The notes beneath the pieces are model-generated. The model made no database searches. It worked only from the letters and a program-made list of their open reading frames with translations, and was not told the DNA's origin. A program made the translations under genes and the position numbers. Source: Hyphomicrobiales bacterium (lineage in GTDB: Bacteria > Pseudomonadota > Alphaproteobacteria > Rhizobiales > Aestuariivirgaceae). Taken from it: a DNA stretch of 64,000 nt. Shown here piece after piece: positions 56,006 to 64,000 of this stretch (positions within the stretch are counted from its first letter, which is position 1; every line of letters starts with the position of its first letter). The DNA is taken from the NCBI GenBank assembly GCA_025359215.1, contig JANYHE010000136.1, forward strand, positions 1 through 64,000. Reading direction: 5' to 3'.

Positions 56006-56914
56006 ATGAAAAGTCTTTCGATGTTGAAGGGCAATAGCCTTGGCATCGTCTTTGCGCTGATGGCGGCAAGTTTTTATGGCTGTGTTCCCAATTTTGCCAA
56101 ATCCGCTTTCGTGCATGGGTTTCCCGCAATTGAAACTGTTCTTATGCGCACCAGCGCAATAGCAGTGATATTGGGAATCGTTGCCCGTCTGCGTGGTGAA
56201 AGTTTTTATGTGCCGCGCGCTGCGGTGTTGAGCTTTACGGGCCAAGCCCTTGCCACACTGATTGTCTCCACCTGCTATTTAGCCTCGATCCAATTTATTC
56301 CCGTGGGTTTGGCCGTGATCATTTTCTTTGCTTTCCCAGTGATCATAACAATCACTGCCCCTGTGGTTGAGGGCAAATCAATCAGCTTGGCCCGCATGGC
56401 GGTTGCAGTTTTGGCTTTCATCGGCCTCGGAATTTCAATTGGAGCAGGCTTTGACACGCTCGACATTCGCGGTGTGCTGCTTGCCGCAATGGCTGCGGTG
56501 GGATGTGCATTGCAATTTTTCAGTGGCCGGGCCCTCACCCGCTCTCTCAAACCTGCCGCATGTGCAAGCTTGGTACATATTGCAATATGGCCGTTCGTTT
56601 TAGCCCTCGCCTTGGCCAGTGGCGATCACCATTTGAAAGTGCTGGCTGGAGAAACAGAACCTATGGCCTATGTTTTTGTTGGCGGCGCGTGCTTGGCTTA
56701 TGTAGGTGGTTATTTTTTTCACATGTCTTCGCTTAAAGCCGCACCAGCTTCAACAGTTGCTCCTTATTTTAATTTGGAGCCCATTGTAACAACTGTCATT
56801 TCAACGGCACTGTTAGCCGAAACCCTGAAACCTCATCAATATGGCGGTGGCGCACTGGTTTTGGCCGCACTACTGCTAGCAAGCCTGATTGGCAAAAGAG
56901 AAGATAAGCTATGA
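56006..56914 (+). CDS. EamA/DMT family transporter
   Basis: A 302-residue, ten-helix inner-membrane exporter with two EamA units (about 12-140 and 155-295). The start follows the DD-carboxypeptidase stop with no gap (TAA-ATG), and it overlaps the COG0523 gene by four bases. Substrate unknown. It is not closely similar by eye to the EamA protein at 14388. Confidence 0.9.
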   Translation: MKSLSMLKGNSLGIVFALMAASFYGCVPNFAKSAFVHGFPAIETVLMRTSAIAVILGIVARLRGESFYVPRAAVLSFTGQALATLIVSTCYLASIQFIPVGLAVIIFFAFPVIITITAPVVEGKSISLARMAVAVLAFIGLGISIGAGFDTLDIRGVLLAAMAAVGCALQFFSGRALTRSLKPAACASLVHIAIWPFVLALALASGDHHLKVLAGETEPMAYVFVGGACLAYVGGYFFHMSSLKAAPASTVAPYFNLEPIVTTVISTALLAETLKPHQYGGGALVLAALLLASLIGKREDKL

Positions 56915-57993
56915 TTGATCGCACCCCCCTTCCTGTGGCTGTCCTGACCGGATTTCTAGGCTCTGGCAAAACCTCACTTCTCAATGCCATGCTCAAAGAA
57001 ACAATGTTGGCCAATGCGTGTGTGATCATCAATGAATTTGGTGAAATTGGCATCGATCATTTGCTGGTCGAAAAATCTGACGATAACATTGTTGAGCTTT
57101 CTTCAGGCTGCCTGTGCTGCACCATTCGCGGTGATTTGATCGACACCATTTCTGATCTGCTGATGCGGCGTGATGCGGGCACGATAAAAGCCTTTGACCG
57201 GATCGTGATTGAAACCACTGGCCTTGCAGATCCTGCACCTGTTCTTCACGCGCTGATGCGCGATGATCTTCTGTTGCAGCGTTTGCGCCTTGAAGGGGTG
57301 ATCACCGTTGTGGACGGTGTCAATGGTTGGGCCACTTTGGATGCCCACCCCGAAGCCTTAAAACAAGTGGCCGTGGCCGACCGCATTGTTCTCACCAAGC
57401 TTGATCTTTTAAACGGGCTTGAAGGCGAAGAAAAAATGTTCGCCATCATCGGGCGCCTGCGAAAGCTCAATCCTTCCGCACGGCTACTCACCACGCACCG
57501 CGGCGAAGCAACCGCTGCAAAATTATTCACCATGGGCCTGTTTGACCCCGCAACCAAAACCATGAATGTGCAAAATTGGCTGGCCGATGAAGCCGTACAT
57601 AAACACGAGCATCACCACCACGACAAATCACGCCATGACGCGCATATCCGGTCATTTGCATTTTCAGATACACGCGCTATCAGCCCACAAGGTTTGGAAT
57701 TATTTTTTGAACTGCTGGCCTCTTATCACGGGGCCAACATGCTGCGCATGAAGGGGTTGATAAAAACCTCTGATGATCCAACAAGGCCCTTGGCCGTACA
57801 CGGCGTGCAACACGTTTTTCATCCACCCGTGCGTTTGAAAGACTGGCCAGACGGCAAGGCTGAAACGCGGTTGGTGTTTATTGTGAAAGACATTGAGAAA
57901 ACTGAAATCGAGGGCCTGTTTAAAGCCTTCACCGATCAGATTTCCGGCGGTGCCGATGCGTTTACGGATAAAACACTTTCTTTGAACAGGTGA
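56911..57993 (+). CDS. COG0523 GTPase (CobW/Zn-chaperone family)
   Basis: A 360-residue G3E GTPase: [15 protein letters not shown] (P-loop), the metal-binding SSGCLCCTIRG (CxCC), DxxG-like region and NKxD-like TKLD. A histidine-rich stretch HKHEHHHHDKSRHD (about residue 230) precedes the C-terminal CobW domain (SPQGLELFFELL). Members deliver zinc, cobalt or nickel to target enzymes. Metal and client are not evident; no Zur box was recognised. Overlaps the transporter gene by ATGA. Confidence 0.92.
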   Translation: MIDRTPLPVAVLTGFLGSGKTSLLNAMLKETMLANACVIINEFGEIGIDHLLVEKSDDNIVELSSGCLCCTIRGDLIDTISDLLMRRDAGTIKAFDRIVIETTGLADPAPVLHALMRDDLLLQRLRLEGVITVVDGVNGWATLDAHPEALKQVAVADRIVLTKLDLLNGLEGEEKMFAIIGRLRKLNPSARLLTTHRGEATAAKLFTMGLFDPATKTMNVQNWLADEAVHKHEHHHHDKSRHDAHIRSFAFSDTRAISPQGLELFFELLASYHGANMLRMKGLIKTSDDPTRPLAVHGVQHVFHPPVRLKDWPDGKAETRLVFIVKDIEKTEIEGLFKAFTDQISGGADAFTDKTLSLNR

Positions 57994-57996
57994 TAT

Positions 57997-58344
57997 ATGG
58001 CTTTAAAAGCTTACGGTTTAAACAAATGCTCCACCTGCCAGAATGCTCTGGCCTATTTGGCTGACAAAAAAGTCGCCATCGATTTTTCGGATTATTCGGT
58101 TGAAAAACCAACCAAAGAGCAAGTGGCCAAATGGATGAAAGCTGTTGGCGGCTGGGAAAAGCTCTTAAACCGCGCCAGCTACACGTGGCGTGGCCTTTCA
58201 GACGAAGACAAAACCGATGTGACGGAAGCCAAGGCCATTAAATTAGCATTGGCCCACACCACACTGATCCGCAGGCCGCTGATTGAACATGCTGATGGCA
58301 CCGTGACGGTGGGATTTACAACCAAGACCAAGGAACGGTTTTAA
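57997..58344 (+). CDS. ArsC/Spx-family protein
   Basis: A 115-residue thioredoxin-like protein with LNKCSTCQNALAYL (CxxC at about residue 11) and a RRPLIE (RPL) segment near residue 90, the marks of the ArsC/Spx/YffB family. True arsenate reductases have CTxSR..; CSTC is more like Spx/YffB, so arsenate activity is not assured. It follows the COG0523 gene by three bases and is probably in its operon. Confidence 0.85.
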   Translation: MALKAYGLNKCSTCQNALAYLADKKVAIDFSDYSVEKPTKEQVAKWMKAVGGWEKLLNRASYTWRGLSDEDKTDVTEAKAIKLALAHTTLIRRPLIEHADGTVTVGFTTKTKERF

Positions 58345-58388
58345 AACGCAACGCAAGGTCTGTTGTTTTCGAACGCGGTTTTTTGATT

Positions 58389-58682
58389 TCACCATTCGAA
58401 ACCCTGATCCCAATTCGAACGGCTGTCGATCACACGGAGTATTTCGAGATGGTCATCCGTCACACGGTATAAAAACGAAAACGGTGTGCGTGAGATATGA
58501 AACTCTCTTGCGCCACTTACGGTTTCAGATGGATGCCCGACAAAGGGGTTCTCCGAAATCAGTGTTTCGGTTTTCCTGAGCTGGGATCTTGCATTGCTCT
58601 GACCCGCCGGAAATACATCTTTGTAATATTTCCGCACCCAGTTCATATCGCGCAAGGCTTGGGTGAGGTATATGACATTCAT
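58389..58682 (-). CDS. RelE/ParE-family toxin
   Basis: A 97-residue toxin with the fold pattern of ParE: LTQALRDMNWVRKYYKDVF, NPFVGHPSETVSGAREFHI and SFLYRVTDDHLEILRVIDSR. The ATG at 58682 is three bases after the antitoxin stop; a GTG one codon earlier is in the ORF track. ParE inhibits gyrase and RelE cleaves mRNA; which applies is not clear. Its partner is the RHH gene directly upstream. Confidence 0.88.
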   Translation of the reverse strand: MNVIYLTQALRDMNWVRKYYKDVFPAGQSNARSQLRKTETLISENPFVGHPSETVSGAREFHISRTPFSFLYRVTDDHLEILRVIDSRSNWDQGFEW

Positions 58683-58685
58683 CAC

Positions 58686-58970
58686 TTAGGCGCGTTTTAA
58701 ATAAACATCAGGTTGCGGCAAGGAAATCTCATTTTCCGTATCCCAAGAATCCATCCACCGATGAACCGCTTCTTGCGAAACAAACACGCCCTTGTCAGCC
58801 TCAGCCATTGCGTCTCTGATCATCCGGTCACGGGCTTCAGATGAGCGCTTGGCTTGCTGCATAGATTGAGTGACCACGTAACCAACCGAGCGATCTTGGC
58901 GTTTGGCCTCTTGCTCAAACCATTGTTTCAATTCTGGTTCGACTCGGATGGTAATTCTGTCGTTGGCCAT
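58686..58970 (-). CDS. Ribbon-helix-helix antitoxin
   Basis: A 94-residue antitoxin with an N-terminal RHH DNA-binding motif (MANDRITIRVEPELKQWFEQEAKRQDRSVGYVV) and a C-terminal toxin-binding part ending in QPDVYLKRA. Start at ATG 58970 with AGGTG eight bases upstream; the ORF track adds a TTG start two codons earlier. It precedes the toxin and its promoter region has a palindrome, the usual autoregulation layout. Confidence 0.87.
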   Translation of the reverse strand: MANDRITIRVEPELKQWFEQEAKRQDRSVGYVVTQSMQQAKRSSEARDRMIRDAMAEADKGVFVSQEAVHRWMDSWDTENEISLPQPDVYLKRA

Positions 58971-58982
58971 GTTCAATTCACC

Positions 58983-59001
58983 TGTCTGCGATTGTCAGAC
59001 A
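58983..59001. promoter_or_regulatory. Palindrome upstream of the antitoxin gene, candidate operator
   Basis: TGTCTG-CGATTGT-CAGACA has perfect 6-bp arms and lies 13 bases upstream of the antitoxin start, where an RHH dimer or toxin-antitoxin complex would bind to repress its own promoter. A TTGTC/GACTTTTGTC-like repeat follows further upstream. Confidence 0.6.
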
Positions 59002-59065
59002 AAATATTCTCTTTACTGACTTTTGTCAAAGCACAGTGTTTAATCTGATTCCTGGTGGTTTGAAA

Positions 59066-59950
59066 TTAAGTGAATGCTCTAACCAGTGGTCGCGTCATAC
59101 ACGTCGGCCCGCCCTCACCTTTGCGGCAAATGTCATAGCCTTGAATCACTTCAACCTTAACACTGGCATCGCGCATCCGCTGCTCGGTCACTGGGTTTCC
59201 AGCCACCATCATGGCGTGGCGTGGGCCCATAGCCAGCACATTACAGCCCATGGTTTCGAATTCTGCATCAGGCACATCAACAAATTTAATGCCGCGTGAT
59301 TGCAAAAACTCAATGAGTCTGCCCGCCATCAACGGCTGATAGACCACAGCCAGGTCCTTATCGAGCGGACTGAGGCAGCTCATCAAATGAAATACATCGG
59401 ACTTGCCTTTGTAATGGGGCATATCAAACCACATCACATTCACATCCGGCCCACAAATGGCTTGCAGCTGGCGCACCCCTTCAACATTTGTGCGGTAGCC
59501 CACGCCTGCGAGCAAGGTGTTGCGATCAATCCAAACTAAATCGCCACCTTCAATTTTGCCCTCTCCAGTGATTTCGCCAGCAATTGGGAAGCCGAGCTTT
59601 TCCAGCACAGCGCCATTCACGGCTGCCTCCTTGCGGCGCTGCGGCTTGCCCATGCGCGGGCGCACGAGACCTTTAGGGGTGATGATCAACGCATCATGGG
59701 TGTAGAGACTATCAAGGGTCAAGCCTTCGCCAACGCCCAAATCAATAACCTCAGCCCCAGTGGATTTCAGGGCCTTCTCGACGACTACATATTCTTTCAG
59801 CGCATTTTCCAAATTTGGACGCGAATGAAAGTTCAAATCTTTCCATTCCGCATCAATCTTGGCATCCGACACAAAAGCTGATGCAACTGAACGCACCGCC
59901 ACTTTTTTCAATTGGCCCCAATTATTGAATGCGCCGAAATCATAGGTCAT
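59066..59950 (-). CDS. Amidinotransferase/dimethylargininase-like protein
   Basis: A 294-residue protein of the arginine deiminase/DDAH superfamily. The catalytic set is visible: IEGGDLVWIDRN (Glu/Asp), FHLMSCLSPLD (His) and the C-terminal EGGPTCMTRPL (nucleophile Cys, about residue 284). Members hydrolyse or transfer amidino groups from arginine or its derivatives. Which guanidino substrate it uses is not clear. It overlaps a TusA-like gene by ATGA. Confidence 0.85.
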   Translation of the reverse strand: MTYDFGAFNNWGQLKKVAVRSVASAFVSDAKIDAEWKDLNFHSRPNLENALKEYVVVEKALKSTGAEVIDLGVGEGLTLDSLYTHDALIITPKGLVRPRMGKPQRRKEAAVNGAVLEKLGFPIAGEITGEGKIEGGDLVWIDRNTLLAGVGYRTNVEGVRQLQAICGPDVNVMWFDMPHYKGKSDVFHLMSCLSPLDKDLAVVYQPLMAGRLIEFLQSRGIKFVDVPDAEFETMGCNVLAMGPRHAMMVAGNPVTEQRMRDASVKVEVIQGYDICRKGEGGPTCMTRPLVRAFT

Positions 59951-60183
59951 TTGCGTTTAATCCTGAAGCGCAAGGTTTTCTCATTTTGGCTTTGCTCCAA
60001 AATAATGTGGCCTTGCTCGTTACAAAAGTGCGGCATGTCTATCGCGGCCATAGGGTCTGTCGCTAGGACCACAAGTTCAGAACCTGAAGTCATAGCCTCA
60101 AGCCTCTTGCGCGCTTTGAGCACGGGCAGCGGGCAAAGCAGACCTGAAAGATCAAGCGTCGTTTCCGGGTGGCGATTATCCAT
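59947..60183 (-). CDS. TusA-like sulfurtransferase
   Basis: A 78-residue sulfur carrier with the LDLSGLLCPLPVLKARKRL segment (CPxP motif, Cys about residue 17) and LVVLATDPMAAIDMPHFC. Such proteins pass persulfide sulfur for thiouridine, molybdopterin or other sulfur uses. It is divergent from MOSC-mobA-mobB, which may point to molybdenum-cofactor sulfuration. It overlaps the amidinotransferase gene, so the two are co-translated. Confidence 0.88.
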   Translation of the reverse strand: MDNRHPETTLDLSGLLCPLPVLKARKRLEAMTSGSELVVLATDPMAAIDMPHFCNEQGHIILEQSQNEKTLRFRIKRK

Positions 60184-60223
60184 GTGCTTGCTTATAGTGA
60201 AATTTCAATCAGGAGAACAAGCG

Positions 60224-60805
60224 GTGTCCGTCGTCACGAAATTAAAATTCACAGGCCGTGTGGAGCAACTTTTATCAACCGTGAACCGTGATGATGGTTT
60301 TGAAAAGCAAACACGCGACCGATTGAACTTGCTTCTGTCTGGCCCTGAAGGCGATTGCCACACAGGCGAAACACGGCTTTCAGACAGCCGCACATTGCAA
60401 ACCTATAAGCGCAACACTGTGATTCGCAATGTGCGCCAGATCACGCTCATATCAGCCGAAGAAATGGCCGAAGTTGCCGCTGCAATGGAATTGCCCGAAA
60501 TGAACGCTTCATGGTTGGGTGCCAATATAGTAACATCTGGCATTCCTGATCTCACATTGCTGCCGCCTTCATCACGCATGCAATTTCCCTCTGGAGCCAC
60601 ATTGGTGATCGACACAGAAAATCTGCCCTGCAGGCAAGTGGCCAATGTGATCGCAAAATCATATCCTGAAAAAGGTCCAAAGTTTGTCAAAGCCGCCACC
60701 CATAAGCGCGGGCTGACAGCATGGGTGGAACGCGAAGGCGAAGTTTTTGTGGGCGACGACATTAAAATCTTCATTCCACCTCAAAGGATTTATAGCCACA
60801 CATGA
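60224..60805 (+). CDS. MOSC domain protein
   Basis: A 193-residue protein of the MOSC fold (Moco sulfurase C-terminal), with SGPEGDCHTGETRLSD, LPEMNASWLGANIVTSGI and LVIDTENLPCRQVANVI (conserved Cys). It likely handles molybdenum cofactor or a sulfur/MoS group. The ORF track start (59912) runs into the divergent genes; the GTG at 60224 follows CAGGAGAA by seven bases. It overlaps mobA by ATGA. Confidence 0.88.
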   Translation: MSVVTKLKFTGRVEQLLSTVNRDDGFEKQTRDRLNLLLSGPEGDCHTGETRLSDSRTLQTYKRNTVIRNVRQITLISAEEMAEVAAAMELPEMNASWLGANIVTSGIPDLTLLPPSSRMQFPSGATLVIDTENLPCRQVANVIAKSYPEKGPKFVKAATHKRGLTAWVEREGEVFVGDDIKIFIPPQRIYSHT

Positions 60806-61380
60806 ATATTCTCGGCGCCATCATTGCGGGTGGAAAATCAAAACGCATGGGGCAAGAAAAAGCCTTGATTAAACTTGGGCCCAAAACCCTCATTGCCCGC
60901 GTGATTGATCGGCTCATTCCGCAGGTAGAAGATATCGTTATTAACGCCAATGGTGAAAGCAAACGCTTTGAGTTTCTGGAATTTGATATCATTCCCGATA
61001 TTGAAACTGAAGTTGATACTCCGCTGGCAGGCATTCATGCGGCCCTCACCTATGCTGATGAGGAAGGTTATGATGCTGTTGTCACCGTGCCTGCAGATGG
61101 GCCTTTTCTGCCGCATGATTTGGTGAAGAAGCTGGCAGGCACCAAGGCAGCCTTTGCCAATTCCAAAGGGCAAGATCACTTTCTTACAGGATTTTGGCCC
61201 GTAAAACTTTTGCCTAACCTTGAAGTGGAAATGCACAAATCAAACCGCGTGCAAGATTGGGTTTTTAAAATCAACGCCGCCAAAGTGAATTGGCGCGCTG
61301 ATGACTATGATCCGTTTATGAACATCAACACGCCCGCTGATATGACGGCGGCGCTCAAGATTTTGCCCAAGGTGCGGTGA
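60802..61380 (+). CDS. mobA: Molybdenum cofactor guanylyltransferase
   Basis: A 192-residue nucleotidyltransferase. The N-terminal GTP/Mg motif is LGAIIAGGKSKRMGQEKALIKLG (LAGGxSxRMGxDK-type), with TPLAGIHAAL and TVPADGPFLPHDLV (DGP) after it. It joins GMP to molybdopterin to make MGD. Length is family-normal. It lies between MOSC and mobB with ATGA and no-gap junctions. Confidence 0.95.
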   Translation: MNILGAIIAGGKSKRMGQEKALIKLGPKTLIARVIDRLIPQVEDIVINANGESKRFEFLEFDIIPDIETEVDTPLAGIHAALTYADEEGYDAVVTVPADGPFLPHDLVKKLAGTKAAFANSKGQDHFLTGFWPVKLLPNLEVEMHKSNRVQDWVFKINAAKVNWRADDYDPFMNINTPADMTAALKILPKVR

Positions 61381-61887
61381 ATGCAAAAAATCATCGGTGT
61401 GTGTGGGTTTAAAAATTCCGGCAAAACCACGCTGGTGGAAAAGCTGGTGCGCCACCTCACCGGACTTGGATATAAAATCTCGACCGTGAAACATGCTCAC
61501 CATGATTTTGATATTGATCATGAAGGCCGCGACAGTTTTCGTCATCGCAAAGCGGGTGCCACCGAAGTGGCGGTGGTTTCGCAACAGCGCTTTGCCATCA
61601 TGCATGAATTGCGAGGTGAGGAGCCTCCGTCACTGGAGGAGATTTTAGTGAAATTTGCACCCTGCGATCTGGTGATTGTGGAAGGCTATAAACGCGACAC
61701 CCATGACAAAATTGAAGTGCGGAATTTGGAACTGAACCATCCCGTTTTAGCAGGGCAAGACCCCACCATCGTGGCGGTTGCCGCCAATGGCAAAATTGAC
61801 AGTTCTGTTCCGGTTTTTGACCGCGATGATGGGGCAGCGCTGGCGCAATTTATCATTCACCATGTGGGCCTGTCGGAAAAAGCTTGA
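61381..61887 (+). CDS. mobB: Molybdopterin-guanine dinucleotide biosynthesis protein B
   Basis: A 168-residue GTP-binding adapter: VCGFKNSGKTTLVEKLVRHL (P-loop) at residue 6, VKHAHHDFDID and LVIVEGYKRDTHDKIEV. MobB aids MobA and delivery of the cofactor. It follows mobA with no gap (TGA-ATG). A 72-base gap follows before the next gene. Confidence 0.95.
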   Translation: MQKIIGVCGFKNSGKTTLVEKLVRHLTGLGYKISTVKHAHHDFDIDHEGRDSFRHRKAGATEVAVVSQQRFAIMHELRGEEPPSLEEILVKFAPCDLVIVEGYKRDTHDKIEVRNLELNHPVLAGQDPTIVAVAANGKIDSSVPVFDRDDGAALAQFIIHHVGLSEKA

Positions 61888-61959
61888 CCTAAGTCGTTCC
61901 ATTCTCACCCCTGTTGAGTTTTGCTCACTAATGATAGGAGAAGCAAAAAGGGTGTTTCC

Positions 61960-64000
61960 ATGAAAAGCAAAGCAAAAGTTGTTGTCATTGGCGGTGGTGT
62001 GGTGGGTGTTTCAACACTTTATCATCTGGCAAAAAAGGGCTGGAGCGATGTGGTTTTGGTGGAGCGCAAAGAACTCACGTCCGGCTCCACATGGCACGCC
62101 GCTGGTTTGTTGCCGCTTTTCAATATGTCTTATTCGGTTGGCCAAATTCACAAATACTCAGTGAAGCTTTATGGTGAACTTGAAGCCGAAACGGGCCAGA
62201 ATGTCGGTTTCAAAAAAGTGTCCAACATCCGCATTGCCCGCACCAAAGACCGCTGGGACGAGTTTATGTATTATGCGGGCATTGCCGAAACGCTTGGCAT
62301 CACTGTGAATAAGTTAACCCCTGCTCAGCTGCAAGACATTTGGCCACTGTGCAATATTGAAGGCATTATTGGGGCCATCCAACACCCAGATGATGGTTAT
62401 ATCCAACCCGCCGATTTAACTCAGGCTTTCGCTAAAGGTGCGCGCTCACGCGGCGCTGAAATTTATCGCAACACCAGTGTGACAGCCATTGAGCAATTGC
62501 CATCGGGCGAGTGGCTGGTGAAGACTGATCAAGGCGATATTACCTGTGAACATGTCGTGTCGTGCTCTGGTAATTTTGCCCGCAAGACCGGAGCCATGGT
62601 GGGCCTTGATATTCCGGTCATTCCGGTGGAGCACCAATATATCGTCACTGAACCGCATCCGCTCATCAAAGAGCGCCAAGCCAAGGGCCTTCCTGAAATG
62701 GGGGTTTTGCGTGAGGCGGATTCCAGCTGGTATATGCGTGAAGAAAATGGCGGGTTGTTGCTGGGGCCGTATGAAAAGGGTGCACCCGTTTGCTATGTTG
62801 ATGCACCATCTGATCAATCTGAATATGAATTATTCCAAGAAGATCTGGATCGCTTGGGCCCTTATATTGAAACCGCCATCACCCGCGTTGCGGCCTTTGG
62901 TGAAGTGGGCATCAAGAAGGTTTACAACGGTGCTATTGCTTATACACCTGATGGCTCGCCCATTATTGGCCCTGCTTGGGACAAGAAAAACTTCTGGCTC
63001 AATGAAGGCCATAGCTTTGGTATAACGGCGGCTGGTGGAGCGGGCTGGCAATTGGCTGAATGGATTGTTGATGGTGAACCCACCATTGATATGATGGGTG
63101 TGGACCCGCGCCGATTTGGCCCCTATGCCACCAAGGGCTATCTCATCGAAAAAAACGAAGAAGCCTATGCCAATGTGTTCACCCCGCATTTTCCTGAAGA
63201 GGAGCGCATTGCAGCACGGCCATTAAAGCGCACACCGGTTTATGACCGCATGAAAGATTTAGGCGCGGTGTTTGGTTCAGTTTACGGTTGGGAGCGGCCA
63301 GGTTGGTTTGCACCAAAAGGCTATGCGCTGTCTGAAGCAGAACTGAACAAGCAAGACACTTTGACCAACCATAATCATGCGCCAGCAACCGATGATGGCC
63401 GCATTGTTGAAAAATGGTCGTTCCGCCGTTCCAATTCATTCCGCTTTGTGGGCGAAGAATGCCGCAATGTGATGGACAATGTGGCCCTGCAAGACATGTC
63501 AGCCTTTGCAAAAATGGAAGTGTCTGGTCCAGGCGCCCGTAACTGGCTTGAAGCCATTCTGGCCAACAAAATTCCAAAGAAACAAGGCCGCATTGCACTC
63601 ACGCACTTGCTCACGCCATCAGGTGGTGTGCGTGCTGAATTCACGGTTTATGAATGGGCGCCAGGTCGCTTCTATCTGGTGTCGGCTGGCGCATATGAAC
63701 GCCATGACCATGATTGTCTGCGCAAGCTTTTGCCAGCCGATGGTTCGGTGCGGTTGAACCCGCTCACCACGCGTTTAGGTGTGCTGGTTTTGGCAGGTCC
63801 AAATTCGCGCAAGGTTTTGCAGAAGCTCACATCAGCTGATTTGTCGAATGAAGCCTTCCCGTGGCTTTCTGGCAAAGAGATTGCGGTGGGCACGGCATCG
63901 GCCCATGTGCTGCGCGTGAACTTTGTGGGTGAATTGGGTTATGAATTCCATTCTCCAGTTGAAAGCCAAATCGCATTGTTCGACCAATTGATGGAAGCGG
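61960..64000 (+). CDS. FAD-dependent dimethylglycine/sarcosine dehydrogenase-like protein (3'-incomplete)
   Basis: The frame is open from ATG 61960 to the window end (about 680 residues), which is why it is absent from the ORF track. An N-terminal dinucleotide fold, VVVIGGGVVGVSTLYHLAKKGW, is followed by TSGSTWHAAGLLP, where the His of WHAAG is the covalent FAD site in this group. The C-terminal half is a GcvT-like folate domain, beginning near GAVFGSVYGWERPGWFAPKG and continuing with DMSAFAKMEVSGPGARNWLE. The enzyme demethylates N-methylglycines, passing C1 units to folate and electrons to ETF. The true end is outside the window. Confidence 0.9.
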   Translation, partial: MKSKAKVVVIGGGVVGVSTLYHLAKKGWSDVVLVERKELTSGSTWHAAGLLPLFNMSYSVGQIHKYSVKLYGELEAETGQNVGFKKVSNIRIARTKDRWDEFMYYAGIAETLGITVNKLTPAQLQDIWPLCNIEGIIGAIQHPDDGYIQPADLTQAFAKGARSRGAEIYRNTSVTAIEQLPSGEWLVKTDQGDITCEHVVSCSGNFARKTGAMVGLDIPVIPVEHQYIVTEPHPLIKERQAKGLPEMGVLREADSSWYMREENGGLLLGPYEKGAPVCYVDAPSDQSEYELFQEDLDRLGPYIETAITRVAAFGEVGIKKVYNGAIAYTPDGSPIIGPAWDKKNFWLNEGHSFGITAAGGAGWQLAEWIVDGEPTIDMMGVDPRRFGPYATKGYLIEKNEEAYANVFTPHFPEEERIAARPLKRTPVYDRMKDLGAVFGSVYGWERPGWFAPKGYALSEAELNKQDTLTNHNHAPATDDGRIVEKWSFRRSNSFRFVGEECRNVMDNVALQDMSAFAKMEVSGPGARNWLEAILANKIPKKQGRIALTHLLTPSGGVRAEFTVYEWAPGRFYLVSAGAYERHDHDCLRKLLPADGSVRLNPLTTRLGVLVLAGPNSRKVLQKLTSADLSNEAFPWLSGKEIAVGTASAHVLRVNFVGELGYEFHSPVESQIALFDQLMEA

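Noticed and set aside
59912-60223. Upstream extension of the MOSC gene to a TTG start
   Set aside because: It would overlap the whole tusA-like gene; the GTG at 60224 has a good ribosome site and gives the family length.

Overview
The window reads as chromosomal DNA of an alphaproteobacterium, most like the Hyphomicrobiales (rhizobial group). The clues are DUF2794, a DUF1674/SDHAF4 protein, two ELM1-family proteins, a ChvE-GguA-GguB sugar transporter, an ATP-type PEP carboxykinase, and heparinase-like/purH neighbours. Base composition looks moderate (about half G+C by eye, not computed). Genes are packed very tightly: many junctions are ATGA or GTGA overlaps, and most convergent pairs abut or overlap at their stop codons. 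The only stretch over 300 bases without a protein gene is 1928-2252.

Layout. 1-722: right end of an IS1-like insertion sequence, about 14 bases from a heat-shock-type promoter for a Bax-inhibitor-1 protein. 1.5-6.3 kb: DUF2794, a possible small RNA with terminator, htpG, then a minus-strand run of pyridoxal kinase, PCD/DCoH, ThpR and a TesA-like esterase. 6.3-15.3 kb: YbbA/YbbP-like ABC system (divergent from tesA, as in enteric bacteria), cobalamin adenosyltransferase, LysE exporter, rhomboid protease, etfBA, 3-hydroxyacyl-CoA dehydrogenase, DUF1330, EamA exporter. 15.3-20.1 kb: dnaN-recF-gyrB. 20-25.6 kb: a glycan cluster of two ELM1-family proteins, a GT4, a GT8-like protein and a sugar-transfer-associated ATP-grasp protein. 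25.6-28.3 kb: an amber-interrupted secreted protein gene overlapping infC, a hydrolase, a MarR-like regulator with a cysteine-rich tail, tRNA-Ser(GGA). 28.4-33.3 kb: chvE-gguA-gguB and a convergent 2-keto-3-deoxyarabonate-dehydratase-like gene. 33.4-42.7 kb: an RNA methyltransferase, then a second envelope locus (GT2, DUF6492, ABC exporter and a HisD-like dehydrogenase on minus; LptF/LptG-like permeases on plus). 42.7-49.8 kb: pckA with a palindromic operator candidate, a sugar-lactonase-like amidohydrolase divergent from a UxaA/GarD-family dehydratase, a lipoprotein overlapping an orphan LivH permease, purH. 49.8-64 kb: heparinase-like protein, DUF1674, AlkA-type glycosylase, HNH protein, DsbB, YqaA, ArfB, tRNA-Leu(CAA), DD-carboxypeptidase, EamA exporter, COG0523 GTPase, ArsC/Spx-like protein, a RelE/ParE-RHH toxin-antitoxin pair, an amidinotransferase with a TusA-like protein, MOSC-mobA-mobB, and the 5' part of a dimethylglycine/sarcosine-dehydrogenase-like gene running off the window.

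Themes: (i) core replication, translation and chaperone genes; (ii) two surface-glycan/lipid loci with unusual gene combinations, the best candidates for undescribed biology here; (iii) uptake and non-phosphorylative catabolism of sugars and sugar acids, with gluconeogenesis; (iv) a molybdenum-cofactor group. All family calls are from reading the translations; no database search was run.
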